Below, one piece after another: positions 12,060 to 23,044 of a DNA stretch of 64,000 nucleotides (positions are counted from its first letter, which is position 1; each line of letters opens with the position of its first letter). The position numbers were made by a program, and so were the translations under genes. The notes below the pieces were generated by a model that was not told the origin of the DNA, searched no databases, and worked only from the letters and a program-made list of their open reading frames with translations. Source of the stretch: Bactrocera neohumeralis (Eukaryota > Arthropoda > Insecta > Diptera > Tephritidae); contig NC_065922.1 in NCBI RefSeq assembly GCF_024586455.1, positions 29,446,089-29,510,088 of the forward strand. The letters run 5' to 3'.

Positions 12060-12660
12060 TATATGTGCGATGTACAAAATTTCATTCGAAATGATCACCT
12101 TTTGCTTTCACACAAGCCCATAAGGAATCGGCCATTGATCAATAGCAGCACGTACAATTTGTATTATCATTGACAACCCTCCATAAACTAAAGATTATTT
12201 GAGACTCTCCAAATTTTTTTGGGCTATTCGTCAAACCATGTCCTTCACGTCGGACTACAAACTGCAGTACAATAGATCACTATCAATTATCTGCAGCTAT
12301 CAAGCCAGAAATATTGCTTTTAAGCCAGATTTGTTATTTTTTGGCTTGTGTGCTGGAGCATAATCTTGTTGGCAGATCCAATGGTCTTCATCGAAGAGAG
12401 TTTTGCTGAACTGCTTTACCACGGCGTCTGAACGTTTCTGCTGGTACTCTTTGGCACCAGTTTAAAAATATTAAAACAAAAAAAGAATGAGGTGTAACGC
12501 CTTTATTGAAGACTATCCGCCCATTACAATAGTCGGATGGTGACTTCGTTGAAGTATGTACTGAAATATCTTTTGTTGAAGTTGAAGTACTTAAATATAT
12601 ATGAGTTTTTGCTAGTTTTTGCGTACATTTTGTAGTTTTGCTTATTAAAAGCTTCTTCAA
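12060..12660 (-). pseudogene. Tc1-like transposase remnant
   Basis: Across shifting minus-strand frames I read FNKGVTPHSFF near 12510, then KTGAKEYQQKRSDAVVKQFS and KTLFDEDHWICQQDYAPAHK at about 12470-12330. The latter is the QQD.APAHK block around the second catalytic Asp of a Tc1-type DDE transposase. After a gap come KNLESLK near 12200 and IVRAAIDQWPIPYGLV near 12150, matching the C-terminal 'I..WP.RL' region. The N-terminal DNA-binding domain is absent and there are several stops. This is a different family from the neighbouring mariners. Confidence 0.72.
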
Positions 12661-12739
12661 TACTGTAAGTTTTGAATTTGTTGAGCCTAATTTGCTTTAC
12701 GCGTACTTTGATGCCCCAAAGAGGTTGTTACCGACGTAA

Positions 12740-13240
12740 ACATCAAAAAAGTCCAGAAAATAATTTTAGGTGACCGTCAAGTGAAGTTGTTCGATATAAC
12801 AGACACTCGAAAAATTTCAACTGAATGTACATATACTTCATAACATTCGCGATTATTTGGGTATGAGAAAGCTCTATGCAAAGTGGGTACCGCGCGAGCT
12901 CACTTCTAACCAAAAAGACAAGCTGAGCTTGGCACTGCTCGGAGCAATGTTTGAGGGTGTGCAATCGTAATAAACCCTTGTTTTGCGTCGATGTATGACA
13001 ATGGATGAAATATGCTTTTACCATATTCTTCAGGTATGACCCCCAGCGGCTATTTCCTGTTCTCAGATCTCAAAAGAATGCTCGCTGGGAAGAAATTTTC
13101 TTCGAACGAAGAAGTGAACGCCGAAACTGGGGGCTATTTTCATCGAAAAGTAGGAAGGTCGCCATAATCAGTGTATCACCCCTGAAGGTGGTGCTAAGAA
13201 TGGTGTTTTACTAATGTAGGTCGTGGACTTTTCAATTGAC
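12740..13240 (+). pseudogene. Mariner remnant with catalytic core deleted
   Basis: Plus-strand frames give DRQVKLFDITDTRKIS, then KLYAKWVPRELTSNQKDKLS at 12870-12930 and a damaged MTMDEICFYH at about 13000 (family motif MDETWLHH, first Asp). The sequence then jumps to SGYFLFSDLKRMLAGKKFSS, NEEVNAE at 13040-13120, the C-terminal part. The second Asp and most of the RNase H-like fold are gone. It is related to the remnants at 21.4 and 26.3-26.9 kb (mellifera/cecropia-type mariners). Confidence 0.8.
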
Positions 13241-15475
13241 CTCAATTCACGTTCGTCTTACAGAGAATCACGACCAATAAACATGACACCGGTTGTACAC
13301 ATTTATATATTACACAATCACATACTTATATACGATTATATTATATAATTTACTCCCTTCAAAATAGCTTCTAATGAAAAATAGGAGTAAGCAAATGTTG
13401 GTGCTCGTGTCGAGTGCTATAAAATTTTAATTAAAACCAGCTAATTACTTAATTACCAAATTACGGTATAATCAACAGCAAGCAACGAAAAGCGAGGAAA
13501 ATCGCGAAAGCACTTTAACGCACGACAACGACGAGAAAAAGAATGCAGAGGAGTCGCCCAGTTGACCTTCCCAAATTTCAACACTGAATCTGCTTATATG
13601 CCGGCGTGTATGTTCCATTGAAAACAAGCACTTTGTCCGCATTGTTTGCGCCCAAGCACGCAACGGCAAAAACAATAAAAGTACACACACATACACACAT
13701 TCCCATCAAATTTACAAAAGCCGCACTTTGCCAGCCACTCATCACAAAAATCTAGCAAAGCCGTCAATATTTACGCGTCTTCACACACACACATATATAC
13801 ATGGCGCCGAATCTATACGACCCAGCAGGGGTCCATCAATGCGAAATTGGCTAACGAAGGCTTATTACCGCTCCGCCGTCGTGTATAATTACACGCTGAC
13901 TACAATTTCGAACGGAGTCAAAGCTTCAGCGACATTGACATGTCAAAGCATGATTTCGCGCACACATACTTGTACATATGCGCGACCGAGTATCGTGACT
14001 CCTCTGGCTTGTTTGGCTGACGCTGCCTTTGAAAATTCCATGTTGCCCTAAATACCGAGAATACTCTGAAATCCGTAGGATATTCTGTATGCGCAGCTAC
14101 TGTTGTTGTTGTACTTGCTGCTTTGCTTGGCACTTTTGGTATGCTTGATTTTGTCGCACACCCCTCAGCATGCCACCTTTGGTGTGTGTCACTCACCAAT
14201 TGTATTTGCTGTTGTGTTGTTTTTGTTGTTGCAGTTTCAGCTTTGGTTGTTCAGCTTTCGGCATAATTAATGAGTGACTAAATCAGATCGTTTAGCAAAC
14301 GTCGCCAACCGACACGCAACCATAAGCGTTGTCAGCGCTGAGCAACCCTGCCCACGCACACAAACAATAATAACAACTTTTGCGTTCCAACCGCCTAACG
14401 CAGACGCTTGAAGATTGAAAAAATGCGTCTACCTCAAGCATAGTCGAAAAGGGATAAGTGACACGAAAACCCTGAAAAGTGTTTTACCACGCTTGCACGC
14501 ACACCACACCCACACAGACACACACACACACACAAACGCTTCCATTTGCCAGCGCTTTAAGGCTCACTCCGCAAGCTTTTGGCTCAAACGCCGTGGTTGC
14601 TTGGCAAAATTGTTTTAGCACATTAAAATTAAATATTTGTTGGTTTTGTTGCGGTGTAGATAACGTGCGTTGTTGTTGTAGTTACCATTTTTTGTTGAAA
14701 TGTTTTGAGTTTTTCCACAGGCTTTTCTCCCATGTTCTTGCGGCTCTGAGTATATACCCATGAAACCAGTTATTTATCTAAGTTGATCAGTGACACTGTT
14801 AAAAATAAATTTTCCAACACCTCCAGGCACCTAACGGGTTTGTTTGTACTTCTTATCCTTTTGGCTTAAGGGAGTTGAGTAAATTTGCAGAAAAAATGCC
14901 TCCGACATACTCGTATTTTACTCACCGCAAAGTATTTGCGTTATTCACGTCAAATTGGGGAAATCAGGCGTTGTCTAACTGGTTTAAATTTAGAATTAAT
15001 TAATTGCGCCACCAACACTTTTAGATTGGGTTGAGAAGTAAGTAAGGATGGGTAACTTCTTCTTCTTGAGTAAATGAATATTTTATAGTGTCGCAATTTG
15101 CAAGCATTGAAGGCGGAGCAATAAGTGAAAAAGTTGACTGAGGGCAGGAAGTAATTACTTTATATGCATATGGGCATGAGTATTTACCAGGGTGTCGACT
15201 GACTCACTGATAACGCTTAACAATAACGAGTTAAAGAAAACATTTCTCTATAATTTAATTAAAATTTCAAAAATACTAACCAAAGCAAAAAATACTAACC
15301 AAAGCGGAAAGTCCCGAATCGCTATACGGGGCATATTGGTTTTAAAGGAAAGCCACAGCTTATAATATTTGCTTTTGTCATTATTGTAAAGTAGGCTTGA
15401 GTAGACATGTTAAATAAATTAAGAATCTATCAATTCGAGCGATACCATCTTGAACCATTCAAACTACGTAATCTC
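13241..15475. other. Unique non-coding island with CA microsatellite
   Basis: CA repeats occur at 14517-14535 with ACAC-rich words near 13683 and 13780. Open frames of 67-107 codons on both strands owe their length to this composition and match no family. There are TTGTTG runs near 14100 and 14220, as in fly non-coding DNA. No splice-bounded ORF stood out. Confidence 0.4.
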
Positions 15476-15479
15476 GCAG

Positions 15480-15770
15480 TTTTTTTGAATATTGACATGA
15501 AATTTTGCACAGACTATTTTCCGTCTAAGAAACTGAATAATTATCCAACCGCAATACGTTATAGCTGCCAAGCAAACTGATCGGTCAAAATGAAGTCCTT
15601 GTATGGACAACATTATTATCTGACAAGAAATCGGAATTCGATGTAGATTTTTTTTTAAGCAACCCTGTAGTTTATCTTTGAACGTCTTGTTCAGATCGAA
15701 ACATTATAGTATACAAAGTTGGTTATCTTCGATCTATACCGCTCTCTATTGACAGTAAGGGTCTCATCAG
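15480..15770 (-). repeat. Repeat T, partial copy (reverse orientation)
   Basis: It shares 'gaaattttgcacaga', a 'cgttatagctgcca' block and 'gtccttgtatgga' with the T units elsewhere. About one and a half units remain. It lacks both defined ends. Confidence 0.6.
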
Positions 15771-15774
15771 CTTT

Positions 15775-16098
15775 GATTCGAAAAAAGTACGGACCGATGA
15801 TGCCACCAGACCAAAATTTGCACCATATTGTTCATTTTGGTGAAAGTATCTAATGTTGTATATGAATAACTTGTGGATTCTCTTCGCACCAGAATGAAGA
15901 GTTTTGTTTTCTTACCGCACCACTCAGATGAAAGTGAGCCTCATCGGAGCAAATAGTTTTCTTAAACAAATCGTGTTCGTTTTCAAGATGTTCCAAGACA
16001 TAATCGGCAAATTCACGACGTTTGCGGTGGTCCAGTGGCTTCAGTTTTTGAGTGAGAACTAACGGGTTTTTCAATAAGAGCGTTACGCAAGACATTAA
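15775..16098 (-). pseudogene. Rosa-like (DD41D) transposase fragment, copy 2b
   Basis: The minus strand encodes VLRNALIEKP/LKPLDHRKRREFADYVLE, then TICSDEAHFHLSGAVRKQNS with an intact DEAHF at the first catalytic position, and after a stop WCKFWSGGIIGPYFF and ETLTVN. Both the N-terminal HTH and everything after the second acidic block are missing. It begins immediately downstream of the C-terminal stop of the copy at 16100-16945, in the same orientation, so the two lie head to tail. Confidence 0.8.
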
Positions 16099-16099
16099 A

Positions 16100-16945
16100 T
16101 TGTTTTATCTTGTAATCTACATTCGATTACACTATGTACTCGATCTCTTTCGCATGGCCACTACGAGCACGCTTGCAAAAGTCCAGACGCTGAAACCATT
16201 TGTCGACGGTTTTCAAGCATAAATCGGAAGATACTGCTGCGATTTCATGTTCGATATTCGTACGAAGATCATCAATCGCCGTTGGCTTGTTGGCATAGAC
16301 CGTAGACTTAACGTAGCCCCATTTAACGTAGACCCACAATAGTCTAACGGCGTCAAATCGCACGACTGACTATTTCGTGAGGTAACACGTTCACCAAAAT
16401 TGGTTTTCAATCAATCGATTGTGACTTTTGCTTTGTGGCTTGTGGCACATATTGTTCAAGTCCATATCATCCAATTCGGGTCAAAAATAGAGGTAGCGAT
16501 TCCCAATCACAGTAACGTGCCGGTCTTGATCATCACGGAAGAAATACAGACTAATGACGTCGCCGGCCTATAAATCGCACCAAATCATAATTTCTTCGGA
16601 ATACAATGGTGACTTGTGGAGTACATATGGATTGCTGCCTGACCATATTTGCTTATTGACGAAGCCATGCAGCCAGAAATGAGCCACATCGCTGAAGATG
16701 ATTTTTCGATGAAAATCCGGATCATTTCCAAGTTTTTGCTCTGCCCAATTCACGAACATACGACGATTCTGGTGGTCAAGCGGCTTCAGTTCTTGCGACA
16801 ATTTGATCTTGTTAGGTTGTAGGCCAAGATCTTTTCGCAAAATTCGCCACAATAACGTGACAGAGTTGACCAATGCTTGAAAAAATATTGCATCGCTTGC
16901 TGTCCCTATCGGTCTAAATTTCAAGCGTGCCAATTGAAAACCATA
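16100..16945 (-). pseudogene. Rosa-like (DD41D) transposase, copy 2a
   Basis: Minus strand from 16945: SVTLLWRILRKDLGLQPNKI, ELKPLDHQNRRMFVNWAEQK, then IIFSDVAHFWLHGFVNKQ (first Asp kept, the following Glu changed to Val) and IMIWCDL, stop, AGDVISLYFFRDDQDRHVTV. An internal deletion removes the QQDGA.SHTA block. The end at 16360-16127 reads WGYVKSTVYANKPTAIDDLR, AAVSSDLCLKTVDKW, RLDFCKRARSGHAKEIEY, a full-looking C-terminus. The N-terminal HTH is absent. It is non-functional. Confidence 0.85.
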
Positions 16946-16949
16946 TTTA

Positions 16950-17425
16950 TATTATTAAGAAGACTCTATCCAGTTTTGGCACCAGAGCGCATTATTATCA
17001 CAAAACGATAAATTTGTAATTTCTTCAAAATATATGATGGATATCTGATATAAAGTCATCCAGAAGTTTAATTATTTTTTTTATAAAAAGGTTCAGTAGG
17101 AAAAGTTTGCCACATCATAAGTCCTTCAATTGAAATTTCATCATCGATACTACATAAAGTTGAAATAACTTTTATTAACTTTTAAAAAAGCTTTTTTTTA
17201 TGTATATTATGAATATGAAGGGTGTAATTTTAAGTCTGTATGTACTTTATGTCAAATACAACTGAGAGCACTACTTGAATAGACAAAATATTAATTATTA
17301 CGATGATACTTTCGGTTAAATTTATGAGTAGGTGAAGAGATTTTTCGGCCTTAATGAATTAATTCCAACTTCTAAAAAGTCGAGGTTTCGAATATGTATA
17401 AAATATACATTTAATGAGAAATACA
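16950..17425. other. No supported gene
   Basis: AT-rich sequence; nothing recognised. Confidence 0.35.
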
Positions 17426-17429
17426 ATTG

Positions 17430-18105
17430 GCTGCCATTTGACATGAATTTGACATCCGCCTAACAGCAGTTTGACATAAACCAAATCCATAAGATAGCTG
17501 ACTTTCATTTAGTGGTCATTTGAAATCTAATTGAGAGCCATCTGAAATAAATTTGACGACAGCCAACTGATTAGAATGATAATTTCTGACATTAATTTGA
17601 CAGTCATCTGACGCCCGTTTAAGAGTACCCGCCTGACATCCATCTGACATCACATTTATAGCAGTCACCTGTTTTTCATTAAAAAGTTGACTTCTGACAA
17701 TTATTTAGTAGCCATTTTGAAATTTGACTTCTGATATGAAACTGACAGCAGTCAACTGATATCCATCTGAATGGTAATGTCTGACATCCAGTTGACAGTC
17801 ATCGACGTTCATTTAAGAGTACACGTCTGACAGCTGACAGCTATCGAACATACATTTGACAGTCATCTGACATCAAATTGACAGCCATTTGATTTCCATC
17901 AGCGAATTCTTTTCTGACATTCATTTAGCAGCTATCCGGCATCCATTTGACAGCCATCTGACATCCATTTGACAACTAATATCTCTCGAATGGCACTCCT
18001 GACATCTAATAGACCTTAGCCGCCTGACAGCCGTCTGACAGTTGCCATATGACAACTGTCGAACATCCATTTGGCTGCTACCAGACAATGTCTTGACAGT
18101 CTTCG
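17430..18105 (+). repeat. Degenerate 22-bp minisatellite (TGACAgccAtcTGACAtccAtt)
   Basis: Variants of gacatccatttgacagccat and gacagtcatctgaca recur throughout roughly 680 bp. A longer order is visible: 'gtttaagagtacccgcctgac' near 17618 is echoed as 'atttaagagtacacgtctgac' near 17811, inside blocks about 190 bp apart. Because 22 is not a multiple of three, the minus-strand open frame at 17921-18109 (QMDVRWLSNGC-type residues) is a by-product and not a gene. No transposon motif lies inside. Confidence 0.85.
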
Positions 18106-18109
18106 CCAC

Positions 18110-19375
18110 TTTCCATTATCTTCTTGATAGGTTTTCATAAAAAAGTGTGCAAATTACGAATATTGAGCGATCCTTTATTGCTTGGTAATATCAATAATGA
18201 CAAGATGATCACTACAATATTGCTCTCATATCGATTTTTTAAATATTTATATATTCTTTAAACATTCAATTTTAACTAATGCTATTTTTCGTGCGTAACG
18301 AGACCTACCTTAGTTATTTTTGTCTGTGCTGGCATATCATTCTAAGCACACTCCAATGCACCCATGACACCGGCAACTGTTGTTCGAAAAGCGTAAAACC
18401 AGATGCGAGTTACTACAAACTTTACTCGTGGCATGTTCACTTTTTATTGCCACACTGCAACACAACAACATTGAGTGCACTTTTCCAGCTCAAAACTCAA
18501 CGCGATTAGTTTGAATAATTGACACTGACACTGTGTAGTTGCTACCGTTATGTATCATTATTTTAATATTCTTTTTGCCAACATGTTTGTCTAACTTCCG
18601 ACAGCAGCCACGTGCAGCAACAACAAAACCAGCAAGTCTGTAGTGAAGCGAACTGAAATGCCTCACCCCGTCTCTCCTGGCTGCAACATTATGCTTCCAC
18701 ATGACTTGGCCTGGTAGCATGAACTTTAAGCTTTTACCGTTACTTTCATTTTGCCGCATACTCTTTTTGCCGCTATATATACATTATATATTATTGATTT
18801 TCTTTTTGTTGTGTTTTACGTTTCATTCTAAATCCTTGGTACCCAATCAGGACATCAGCACTAAACAGATTGTGTTGTGTGTTCTTGTGGGAAAAATATT
18901 ACAAAAGCGATTTGTTGTTACCGCTGTTTATTTACCAATACAACTAAATACCTGGGAGTGTTGTCGCTTTTTTGATTGTTGTTGCTATTTTGGTGCACGC
19001 CAGAGTAATAGAGTGTAGATTTTTTTGTATTTCGCTGTGAACTGCTTTGTTTAGTCAGTATTTAAGTGTGTTAGTAAGTATGTATGTGTATATGTGTGTG
19101 TGCTCAAAGCTTTTTGTTGACTTTTATTCCGCTTTCAGTTGTTTCATTTGATCTTTCCCACCGGAGTGTACAGATTTTACTAGTTTCCCCCTTTGATTTT
19201 GCTGTCACAGCCGCACAATCCTTTTATTTCACCGGCTGGTTTGGTTGCTTTTGTTGTTGTGAGGCTTTTTTCTATAGCTAAAGTTGCTATTGTTGTTGCA
19301 CGTTTAACATTGCCCAAGCGCTTAGTTTGTTGTGAGTTTTCAAGCGAAAATGATTAAATGGCTGAGCAGCGCCTA
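18110..19375. other. Unique non-coding island
   Basis: T-rich plus-strand composition (TTTTGTTGTTG words) with several open frames of 65-105 codons that match nothing. The TATATACATTATATA stretch at 18772-18790 is low complexity. Confidence 0.35.
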
Positions 19376-19379
19376 AAAC

Positions 19380-20345
19380 AGGGTCAAAAAAATATATATT
19401 TAGAAAAAAGAATAATTAATGCATTAAAAATGTAAGCAACTATTGCAAAAACAAGAAAAAAATTTAACTTTGGCGCACTGAAGGTATAGTACCCTTCAAA
19501 GGTGCATTTTTTATAGTATAAAGTCTTACTAAGCTTGATTTTGATCGTTCCGTTTGTATGGCAGCTATAAGCTATAGTGATCCGAACCGAACACTTATTT
19601 GAGATTGTCACGTTACTTTGGACAATAATCCGTGCCAAATTCGTGAAGATATCTTGCCAAATAAAAAAGTTGTTCATACAAGGACTTGATTTTGATAGAT
19701 CAGTTTGCATGGCAGCTATAAGCTATAGTGGTCCGATCTGCAAAATTTTTTTAGAGATTGTACCGTTGTATTAGAAAGTTATCCATGTCGAGTTTCTTGA
19801 TGATATCTCGTAAACTAAAAAAGTTTTACATACATTATCTTGGCTTTGATCGAACAGTTTGTATGGCAGCTATAAGCTATAGTCGACCGATCTGAATAAT
19901 ATATTCGGAGATTTTAGGTTTGCTTTGGAAAATAATTCGTGCCAAATTTCGTGAAGATATCTTGTCAAATAAAAGGCTTTGTCATACTAAAAGTCGATGT
20001 TGATGGGTCAGTTTGTATGACAGGTATATGCTATAGTGACTCAGTTTGCACAATTTGTTCGGAGATTACGGCATTATCTTTAGCAATAATTCCGGCCAAA
20101 TTTCGGGAAGTTACCTTGTCAAATAAAAAAGATTTCCATATAAGGACTTGAGTTTGATCGATTAGTTTGTATTGCAGCTATATGCTATAGTAACTCAATA
20201 TTTGCGGTTCTGATAAATTAGTAGCTCTTAGGAGAGGAAAGGACGTGTGCAAAGTTTCAGATGGATATCTCAAAAACTGAGAGACTAGTTCGCCTATATA
20301 CAGCAAGACGGATAGGGCTAAAGCGACTCAGCTCACCTGATCATA
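19380..20345 (+). repeat. Repeat T, expanded copy with five ~153-bp units
   Basis: The motif gcagctataagctatag and close variants start at 19561, 19712, 19866, 20030 (acaggtatatgctatag) and 20174 (gcagctatatgctatag), giving an average period near 153 bp. Each unit also has a 'ttgattttgatcgatcagttt'-type block and 'ccaaatttcgtgaagatatc'. It begins with a degenerate 'cgcactgaaggtatagtacccttcaaagg' end. It finishes at 'agacggatagggctaaagcg' plus 'actcagctcacctgatcat', the usual T 3' section. No ORF. Confidence 0.85.
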
Positions 20346-20349
20346 ACAT

Positions 20350-20859
20350 ACATACTTTATATGGCCTCTGACATTTCATACACGGTCTTGCATATTTCGT
20401 GACAAACTTGTTTTAGACATACCCTACATAAGCTAAAATGTTATGACGACAAAACAAAGCTCGTTGGTTTGACTAAATTTCCGCAACTTTTTGAGGGCGA
20501 TGTACATATAAGTATGTCATACAATGTAAAAATACACAAATACATACCTATACAATTTAAATTTTTGTTTTTATTTCCACTTCTATTATTTCTATTTGCG
20601 TTTTCTTGATTTTATTTTTATTTTTGCATTTATTTTTGTTCACCTCTCCGCTTTGCTTTAACAACCTTGACGCTTTTGTTTTGCCATCGTCGTGGCTTTG
20701 TGTTGTAATAAAACATTATTTTGGCGCCAAAGTTTTTTGGCAATGCTTTGTGTTTGTCTATATGTTTGTAAGTTTGTATTTTCGCATCTATATATAGTAC
20801 ATATTTTATTTTTAGTCAATTGTTCATTGAAGTGTGCTTGACTGCGCGCTTACTTGCAG
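20350..20859. other. T-rich unique sequence upstream of the exon candidate
   Basis: Long pyrimidine-rich plus-strand stretches (20555-20860) lead into a splice acceptor at 20858-20859. No other feature was seen. Confidence 0.4.
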
Positions 20860-20985
20860 GGAAATATAGAATTTTTGGCGCCGTTAGATGAGAAACCTGT
20901 GAAAAAATCCGGTCAGACTGGGTCATGGCTTGATGCCATTAGCCAGAGAGCATTTGGTTCAAAGGCCAACTATTTTTGCAAATAA
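20860..20985 (+). CDS. Candidate 3'-terminal coding exon of an unidentified host gene
   Basis: A consensus acceptor (gcgcttacttgcag, AG at 20858-20859) is followed by an open frame of 41 codons ending in TAA at 20983-20985. The peptide begins GNIEFLAPLDEKPVKKSGQT and continues GSWLDAISQRAFGSKANYFC before a final Lys. Composition is protein-like (Lys, Asp, Gly, Ser, Trp and no low complexity), and the stretch is visibly richer in GC than its flanks. AATAAA overlaps the stop codon region (cAAATAAATAac). No start codon is needed if it is a last exon, which explains its lack of ATG. I do not recognise the protein. Upstream coding exons were not found in the window. They may lie outside it, since long TE-filled introns are normal here. 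Chance open frames after an acceptor are possible, so certainty is moderate. Confidence 0.45.
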   Translation, partial: GNIEFLAPLDEKPVKKSGQTGSWLDAISQRAFGSKANYFCK

Positions 20986-20989
20986 ATAA

Positions 20990-21380
20990 CTGCCGCAGTA
21001 AGATAAATAGAGGAGCTGGACTTGTTTTTCAAGTGCTGATGAGTAAGTTAAACTCGAGTACTGCTGACTATAAATTTTAGAATGGGTGATTTACAGTGGT
21101 CTCTATGCAGCAAGCCTAAACTGTGAATACTGTGAATATGCTTGCTGCCAATTGAACGCATCTTTGTTGTACAATTTTGAAAGTAAATCTTCAAATGCTA
21201 GCTCCTTTGACATTTAAATATTTTTTCTTGATGCTTCTTTCATATAATTTGCCCACCCAAGCTTGAATGCTCGTTGATAATGCGAAACATGCTTTGTAAA
21301 ATATTTTGAAGATATTTGAAACAGCCGTGGCTCCCTATAAATAATGGCGCCAGAGTTGATATCAGCATATGTCTTTCATG
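20990..21380. other. No supported gene
   Basis: If 20860-20985 is a last exon, the start of this stretch would be its 3' UTR. Nothing else was recognised. Confidence 0.3.
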
Positions 21381-21384
21381 CTTC

Positions 21385-21545
21385 CTCAAATCAACTCGTC
21401 GTTTTTTTGGTCAAACGCGAACTCGCGCGGCAACCACTTTGATTAGAGATTTCTAATGTCAAAATATTCTTTCACAATATATCCAGTACGTTCCTTTGAC
21501 ATATTTTTACCCTCAGCACTCTCGAAGAACTTCACTTTATTGACA
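21385..21545 (-). pseudogene. Short mariner fragment (mellifera/cecropia type)
   Basis: Minus-strand residues MSKERTGYIVKEYFDIRNL, a stop, SKWLPREFAFDQK correspond to the family's HTH-to-linker segment (SKER..I..EYL.MRKLCAKWVPRELTFDQK pattern). Only about 50 residues survive. The overlapping plus-strand frame at 21456-21692 is not a gene. Confidence 0.65.
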
Positions 21546-22840
21546 TCTAAACTTAGGTTGGGAACTTTTTTGATGTTTTTGTTGGTAACAACATTGTTTG
21601 TTCAACGGTGTATACTCTGTGTGTATTTGTCCCTAAAAGCAATATTTTATCAACACATGAAATTCCTTTTGATCCATTTTTTTTTGAACTAACACCAGTT
21701 GCTTGACCAAAAATGTTATCTTTAATAAACAAAATCGTTTTAAGTTAGGGACTGATTTAAACTCATATGGATTTGCTATTAGTAACGGATAGCTCACCGA
21801 TAGTAGCATCTATGAATAACCGTCCGAACTATACAGCCCACCTCTTACTGCTTTTTGAACGATTCTGCACCGAGTGTATAAGGAAATACTGGAGAGAAAA
21901 ATGTTGTGTAAAAGTAATGAAATTATGAGAGAACAACAATCGTGGAGTTTATGTCAAGAGTTTATGTCCGCATTGATCTTGAAAGGAACACCCTGAGAAA
22001 CTAAAAAATTGCTCTGGTTTTACAAAGGCGATTATGATACCGTTTTTCTAGAGGGAGTTGCTCATGTTTCTAATGAAATCGCTTAGAGGGGTGTAATCGA
22101 AGTCTTTTGAAGATCATATAAGCAATCAGTATATCAAATTCTATGACAAAAGCGAATTCTAAATGTGAACAAAATATAATATATAAAGCTAACGGCAGGG
22201 AATGAAAAGTGAAAACTGTAGGCATTCCCATTAAGATTAAGTTTAGACCAAGTAAGCTTTAACTACTGAAGTGGGAGCTCGGTGTTATGAGAACTCTCGA
22301 AGCATTGAATCACGGTATATAATTTTTCTTCATTCAAAATAAGGTTATGTCTCAAACTTCGATAATTTTTCAAACAAAATTAAAGAAAAAATTGATTTTA
22401 TAAAGAAATCAGTGAATTCGTTGCATCAAAAAATTATTTTTTTATAAATTATGAATGCAGTTGCCTAACTGTGTTGGGAAAATGCAAATGCTGCAGCTAG
22501 TAACTAACTAATAATGGCAGCCGTAAATATACAATGGCCGCAAACTAATGAGAAGCCGCAATTGCCTTCGAAGCTTGAAAAAAACTTTTAAAGCAAAAAA
22601 GTTTTAGGGAAAGCAAAAAATGCTGTACAAAACAAAAGGAAGAGAAGATTGAAGCAACCATATTCTCTCAAACATTTTATTATATCCGTATTATATATAG
22701 CTGCCTATATAGGTGTTTGTATTTACTTCTATGTAAACAAGCACACCTATTTAAAAGTAAAGCTTCTTTGTAGACATTTTGACCGAGTTGAATAAATAGC
22801 TGAAAGTAAAGCAGACACACACACCCAGACACAAAGGCCA
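21546..22840. other. No supported gene; AT-rich
   Basis: There are simple TA-rich stretches (22680-22710, 22860-22890). No transposase or repeat motif was recognised. Confidence 0.35.
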
Positions 22841-22939
22841 AGATTGCCAGAAGGCTTGCTAAGATATCTATTATATATATATTATATATGTCTGTACATC
22901 TATAGTTCCGTTTGTTTATTCGCTTTACACCCTAGAGCT

Positions 22940-23044
22940 ATGGCACAAGGACATTCAAGAGTAAAAATTGCGAACAACGTTCCGCAGAAGGCAGCTCAGC
23001 ACAAAAAAAAATGCGGTGAAGTTGAGTTGTCAGGAACACATTAA
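22940..23044 (+). pseudogene. Possible UPF0390/C19orf53-like 5' fragment
   Basis: An ATG opens a 34-codon frame, MAQGHSRVKIANNVPQKAAQ followed by HKKKCGEVELSGTH and a stop. The M-A-Q-G start, the basic lysines, NVP.KA and the following lysine run resemble the N-terminus of the small basic UPF0390 (Leydig cell tumour 10 kDa homologue) family. The frame then stops, and downstream sequence to about 23330 does not give a convincing continuation. It could be a decayed retrocopy or coincidence. The opposite-strand 136-codon frame (22938-23348) is Leu/Cys/Phe rich without domains and is taken as its shadow. Confidence 0.25.

Noticed and set aside
17921..18109. Repetitive QMDVRWLSNGC-type ORF
   Set aside because: A translation artefact of the 22-bp minisatellite, whose period is not a multiple of three.
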